Below, one piece after another: positions 59,438 through 64,000 of a stretch of DNA of 64,000 nt. The notes beneath the pieces were generated by a model, which saw only the letters and a program-made list of their open reading frames with translations, was not told where the DNA came from and did no database searches. Numbering within the stretch: the stretch's first letter is position 1; every line of letters starts with the position of its first letter. The position numbers were made by a program, and so were the translations under genes. Source of the stretch: Acanthaster planci (taxonomy: Eukaryota > Echinodermata > Asteroidea > Valvatida > Acanthasteridae); assembly GCF_001949145.1 (NCBI RefSeq), contig NW_019091459.1:109240-173239 (forward strand), in the 5' to 3' direction.

Positions 59438-62400
59438 TAATCTTTCTAGTACTAAAGTTCATAAGTGTGATTATTTTGCTGTAATTTCTGCCAAAGTGTA
59501 GGCGGTTTTCTAACGATGAGCTTTGTAATGCTGGGACAATTTACGTTGCATATTGTATGCATGACTTAGTATAACACACGGATATTTCAGAATGTTATGT
59601 TAGAAACCTTGTTTTGACACAATTACATTGATTATTTATATCACAGATTAAACGGAGTCAACATCCCACGGTGACAGGCGAATTTGTGTCTCAAGTCCAA
59701 CTGTTATTTTGGGGGCGTCAATGACCACACAACTAGGCTTATCGGCAGTCGCGCAGAAACTGCAACAGTGCATTTGCCAAAAATGAAAATAAAATTGACA
59801 AATAAAATAATGGAATTGACAAATAAATGAAGGAAATGTCAAAAGGAACTATGAAACTGTCAAAGCTAGCGATCTATAACCACAGAAGATAGCAATAATG
59901 TTTCCTACGAACCGGTGTATGTGCTGTCATGCCAAACCCACTGCCGAGAATCTATGTCACAGTTTCAGTCACTACCAAAAAAAACACACCATGCCAACAA
60001 TGAACTGCAAACAATGGGCTACGAGTGCTGTGCAAATCTATGTGACCTCCTGACTCTTCTATTTGAGCTGTCCCGGGATAGAGCATAGATTAAATTTTGT
60101 TAGAGCCCGTTTCAGACAATGCCCAGTACAAAATGTCGCCATATGCGGGTCATCGAACGTTATTCGTGCACTGCACAGCACGCTGAACGCTTTCTCTTCC
60201 CTCGTGTCATTTCTCCCGACAGCGAAAAAAGCGTTTGAAAATATTTAAAAGCAACTTTTTCCCTTGTTTTGGATGGAATTATTAATTTTGTCGCAAGCAC
60301 TTAAGGTGCACTGCATTTGGTTTTAAACAACAGGCTCTAAAATCATCAGTATTAATGTGACTGTATTTTATGTGTTTGGAGAGGATAGTTCTTTAGGGGA
60401 TGGATCCTAAATGTTTTCATTAGTGCACTCCACTGTACCGTCTAGAGCCAATCAAGGACTTCCCAAATTTAGAGGTGGAGCATGTGCACTTCCTTATCAC
60501 TTATTTTCGACTGGTGGTAATGAAATTTATCGAAGCTAGTCAACAAAAACACCTGCAAAATGGATTCTTGCGAGACTGCCACCGTCTTTTTTCGACGGTC
60601 TTTTTGCTAATTATTTGAATCATTTTTTTTCTCAGCCAACTGTAATCACCTCCCATTATATCCTACCTTGTTCATGCTGAACAATCTGGTTTAGTCACCG
60701 TAAACATATGGGCTTCCCCTTAGTAAGGACAAATAATTATACCCGAGCCGGGCTCTGGCCACGTCCTATGCATACAAACATCCTCCAGATGGCTTACATC
60801 AAGGAATCTTTATACAGCGCACAAGCGCACACAGGATTGCCCAGGCCCTGTGGCCAATAAACGACCCTGTAAAACTTGTTGGGCCTCTTTGAACTTTGTG
60901 GCTTTCCAGAGGGCACGTGCCTGGGTAATTCTAGATACGTCTTGGCAGCAGAGTAGGATATAAGCATGAGGCTATTTCATGTGGCTTGGTACTGAAAGAT
61001 AGAATAGCAGTTGGTACAAGCTTATTGCCTTTTACTGTGGATTCTTTGCGGATTTGATAGTTTGAGGGTGCAGAAAAAAATCCATGTAGGAATTTGAAAA
61101 CATTTAGAACAATATTTTTGTCCCAAAATTAATAGTAAAGGGGTTTCAAGACCACTGTCCAAAAAAGAAAAGAAAAACCAGTTAATACGAAAAAAGAGCA
61201 ACTATCACGCAGGGCTAATTTTAAGACTTTGTAAACCACCGTGTCTTCATGGTACTAAGGGTATACGTTATGCATTTTTTTATTCAAGGAGAAACTTCTG
61301 ACATTTCACCTCTATGTACACATACGTGTGTTTAGGCAAATGAACAAATGGACGTCGATATGTAAAATTAAACAAATCATAAAAACCACAAAGTGGAATT
61401 AGTTAGTCAAGAAAAGCACCATGAAGGAATCGCATTTACGATTGAATAACCCCACATTGTTGTTGCACATAGAAATATGTATTTTCGTCAGAAAAATCTC
61501 TTTAAATCATTATACATTGTTTCTGGTTACAAGGAAAATTGGTCGTTGATTGAAATTTCATGTTCAAGCGCTGCAAATCAAAGATGCAGAGACGGAGATT
61601 AAGCTTGTTCGCAAAATTCCCGCCAAATAAGCTGACCGAAAATTCATACCATCAGAAAGTCGTTAAAAGCACCCCGCCCTCCACCCTCGAACAAAATGGA
61701 AGAATAGGTCATTCTGCTAAATGCTTGTTATTGAATGACTTACTCAGTATCTTTAAACCTGAACATGACTCTTCTATGTATAACAGCCCAGCGTCTACTC
61801 CTCACTCCTTAGGCAGTTCTGGGCCTATATTCTGTAAACTCTCCCATGGTGACTGCAAAAGTTCTAAATTCATATCTTGGGTTTATGGTCTTCATTCAAG
61901 TTCTTAAAGAACACAACAAAAGTGGTTCTTACCCTGTATGTTGAGGCTTCCGTTTGAGTATATTGTTGGTAATGAATCCAGTCGGGTATCCAGTTTCCAA
62001 GGGCGTATGTGGCGTAGCAACCTGCCGAGTCTGTATCACTTGTCTATGGCCTGAATTTACGTAGGAGTCAAATCGGCGTGTCGAGGCGACCTCAGGTGCC
62101 CCTGGGCCGTGAATGGGTTATCATTCGGCCTTTGGACAGTTCCTGCCATTGGTATCCGGGCGCTGTTTCCGCGCCCCTTCTCCACGTATGTTTCAGAGGG
62201 ACATTACCAACTGCGCATGCCTGTGTGTCCTATTTAGCATCAGTTGCGTACATAATGAGGGTCATGAGAATTCGTGTCAGGCGAGCAGCTGCTTCATTTC
62301 ATGAAATTAACATCTTGTTTTAACTTTTTGAGGAAAAAATACCTACCCAACAATATTTTCATGGTACGATAAGGCCTTTTTCTAAGGTGTTTTGTGAAAA

Positions 62401-64000
62401 GGAAAATGAGAATTAGTCCCAGATTGGTTAAAACTAGTGATATTTGTGAAAAGCTCCTTTCGTAAGCGGTAGTTTGTTTACGTTTTGTTACGATTTTTGA
62501 AAGCTCGAAACAAAGAACTAGAAGTTTTCCTAAAGTTTTTAAAAGTGGGCTGTGGTGGAGAGAGGTGTGAAGGTTTTAGATTTGCTGACGGTTTTGCGTT
62601 AGATTTTGTTTTCTCTTCCGGACCGGATGCGTTTGCATATCGACCTAACTCAGACCGATTCGTTTATCCCGCATAATCTTAAGGCCTTACGAGCGTAAGA
62701 ATTGATTGAATTGGGATCAAAAGACAAACCCAAAGGTACAGTGAGTCAAAATGAAGTTTATTATTGAAACCGAGGTCTATTTGCCATTGTAACATTGTCA
62801 AAGAATGCACAAATTAACGGTATGTATCCCCAGTTTTATACGTACTATACGTGCATGAACCCCGTGAACATGTACACCGGTTCCGATGCATAATTTTCAT
62901 ACCTGTACATTGTACGTCGGTATGCGTGGAACAGGCTGTTGTGTACCATGCACGGTACTTGGCTGGATCGGCTTTATGCATGTAAAACACGTATTGATCG
63001 CGTTGCGCCGAAGTGTCTAAAATAACTTATGAAAGTCAAACCCCCCAAAAATAGCTTGATAAAACTGACTGTACTGTGTAGTTCAGATTTGGGCATGTCG
63101 TATGCAGTACTTCCTGTTTCACTGTTGTGGGAAAACTTCTAAAATTCAGAAACAATTTTGTGGAAAAAAGACCAAGAGATTGATTGAAAATGGAAATAAT
63201 TTATCATCTTTGCAGCCACTTTGAGGCTAAATTTCACATGTATGCAACATTTCTTTTTACAATTCTCAAGTGGTTTTTTGGTATAGGCCTTCTACAGCAC
63301 ATGCAAAGAGTTTCAATATGATTGTTCGTTAATTTTGTGCCAAAGAAGTCTTCAAAATGAGAAGGCTCAACAGAGGATGGGTAAGTTGTGCATGGTTCAC
63401 GAAGGTCCGGTCAAGTAACCGCTGCGCACGGTCGAAGTCGTTAATTTCCACACGTCCACACAATGGGGGTGAAACATATACGTGTCTCCGCGGTCCTCGG
63501 TTGCGACGTCTTACTAGCTGCTGCTTCCCCAGGTGATTGGTGGTCTGGAATTCGCTGAATATTCAGGACCTATTGCGCTGGTACCGCGATTGTTTATGTT
63601 CATGTTCCCAGTGGAACATGAAAGCCTTCCATCGGTTAGTCGGAGGAAGGCTCTGATTATTCATGTCTCATGCAAACTGTGGACGCAGAGATATGCTGTT
63701 CGATATTTTAGCACACTGACGGCTAGTACATGTTAAGTGTACATGACGCCTCTGGCTCTAAGCTTAGTTACCTCTATGCCGGGGTGGCCTGTACATCATG
63801 GAAGATGCGCGCACACTAGACGCGCAGCGATTTGGGAATGGTGGCATTGTTGAGGCAGGACGGCCAGCCAGGATGGATAGCAGCCTGTGCGGTTTCCCTT
63901 TTCAGCTAGTCTAGCCGTACATCAGAGATTGGCAGAATTACAGTCACAACTTCTGAGTCTGAGGTTTCAGTGTCGGTTGTCGGATTTGGGTGCGCATGAC
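59438..64000. other. Right-hand region, no recognised gene
   Basis: The sequence is AT-rich and unspliced-looking. The + frame at 61,560-61,907 (115 codons from an ATG) and the others here match nothing I recognise. A possible - strand terminal exon lies at 59,648-59,759 and is listed separately. No terminal repeat of the BEL element was identified. Confidence 0.5.
59648..59759 (-). CDS. Possible terminal exon of an unidentified - strand gene
   Basis: A CACTGTTGCAG acceptor precedes a frame ending VIDAPKITVGLETQIRLSP WDVDSV and TAA. The composition looks protein-like. The upstream partner exon would lie to the right and was not found. The family is unknown, and it could equally be a chance frame or a retroelement piece. 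Confidence 0.2.

Noticed and set aside
61560-61907. 115-codon + frame
   Set aside because: No domain, no similarity recognised and no neighbouring gene context; length is compatible with chance.

Overview
The window is nuclear DNA of an animal. It has spliced genes with GT/AG introns of a few hundred bases, long AT-rich intergenic stretches, retroelement relics, three assembly gaps (runs of N), and many copies of the self-complementary ACATGT/TACATGTA word common in marine invertebrate genomes. The gene set fits a marine invertebrate, probably a deuterostome (sea urchin, starfish, hemichordate or amphioxus), but the sequence alone does not settle which. Exons were chained by hand from protein similarity recalled from memory, AG/GT boundaries and reading phase. 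No alignment was run.

Layout, left to right. 1-3,886: no recognised coding gene; a possible promoter and 5' leader of PRDM10 lie near 2,190-2,414. 3,893-14,040 (+): a PRDM10-type PR-domain zinc-finger regulator, with at least one exon probably lost in the 603-base gap at 8,737-9,339 and a tRNA-derived SINE-like element in the same intron. 14,041-17,479: 3' region shared tail-to-tail with the next gene. 17,480-37,323 (-): a complete NOMO (nodal modulator) gene; 29 coding exons join in phase to 1,204 residues. Its last intron holds a 42-base minisatellite and its first intron holds foldback repeats. 39,634-46,294 (+): an eight-exon nicotinic-receptor-like Cys-loop channel subunit of 473 residues that lacks key agonist-site aromatics. 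47,922-49,933 (+): a two-exon B-box/NHL-repeat protein. 52,107-52,718 (-): an intronless GNAT acetyltransferase resembling NAA80. 53,668-59,440: repeat-rich, with the second copy of a 420-base inverted-repeat element, a broken Ty3/gypsy relic fused head-to-head, and a decayed BEL/Pao relic. 59,440-64,000: no recognised gene.

The genes are independent transcription units, not an operon. PRDM10 would act in the nucleus, NOMO in the ER membrane at the Sec61 translocon, the channel at the cell surface, the B-box/NHL protein in the cytoplasm (E3-like or RNA/protein adaptor), and the GNAT enzyme in the cytosol. I found no CRISPR array, rRNA or confident tRNA, and no convincing new multi-gene system. 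The most interesting items are the channel's altered binding site, the perfect 34-base-arm palindrome and two related ribozyme-like motifs, the in-phase minisatellite, and the repeat families.
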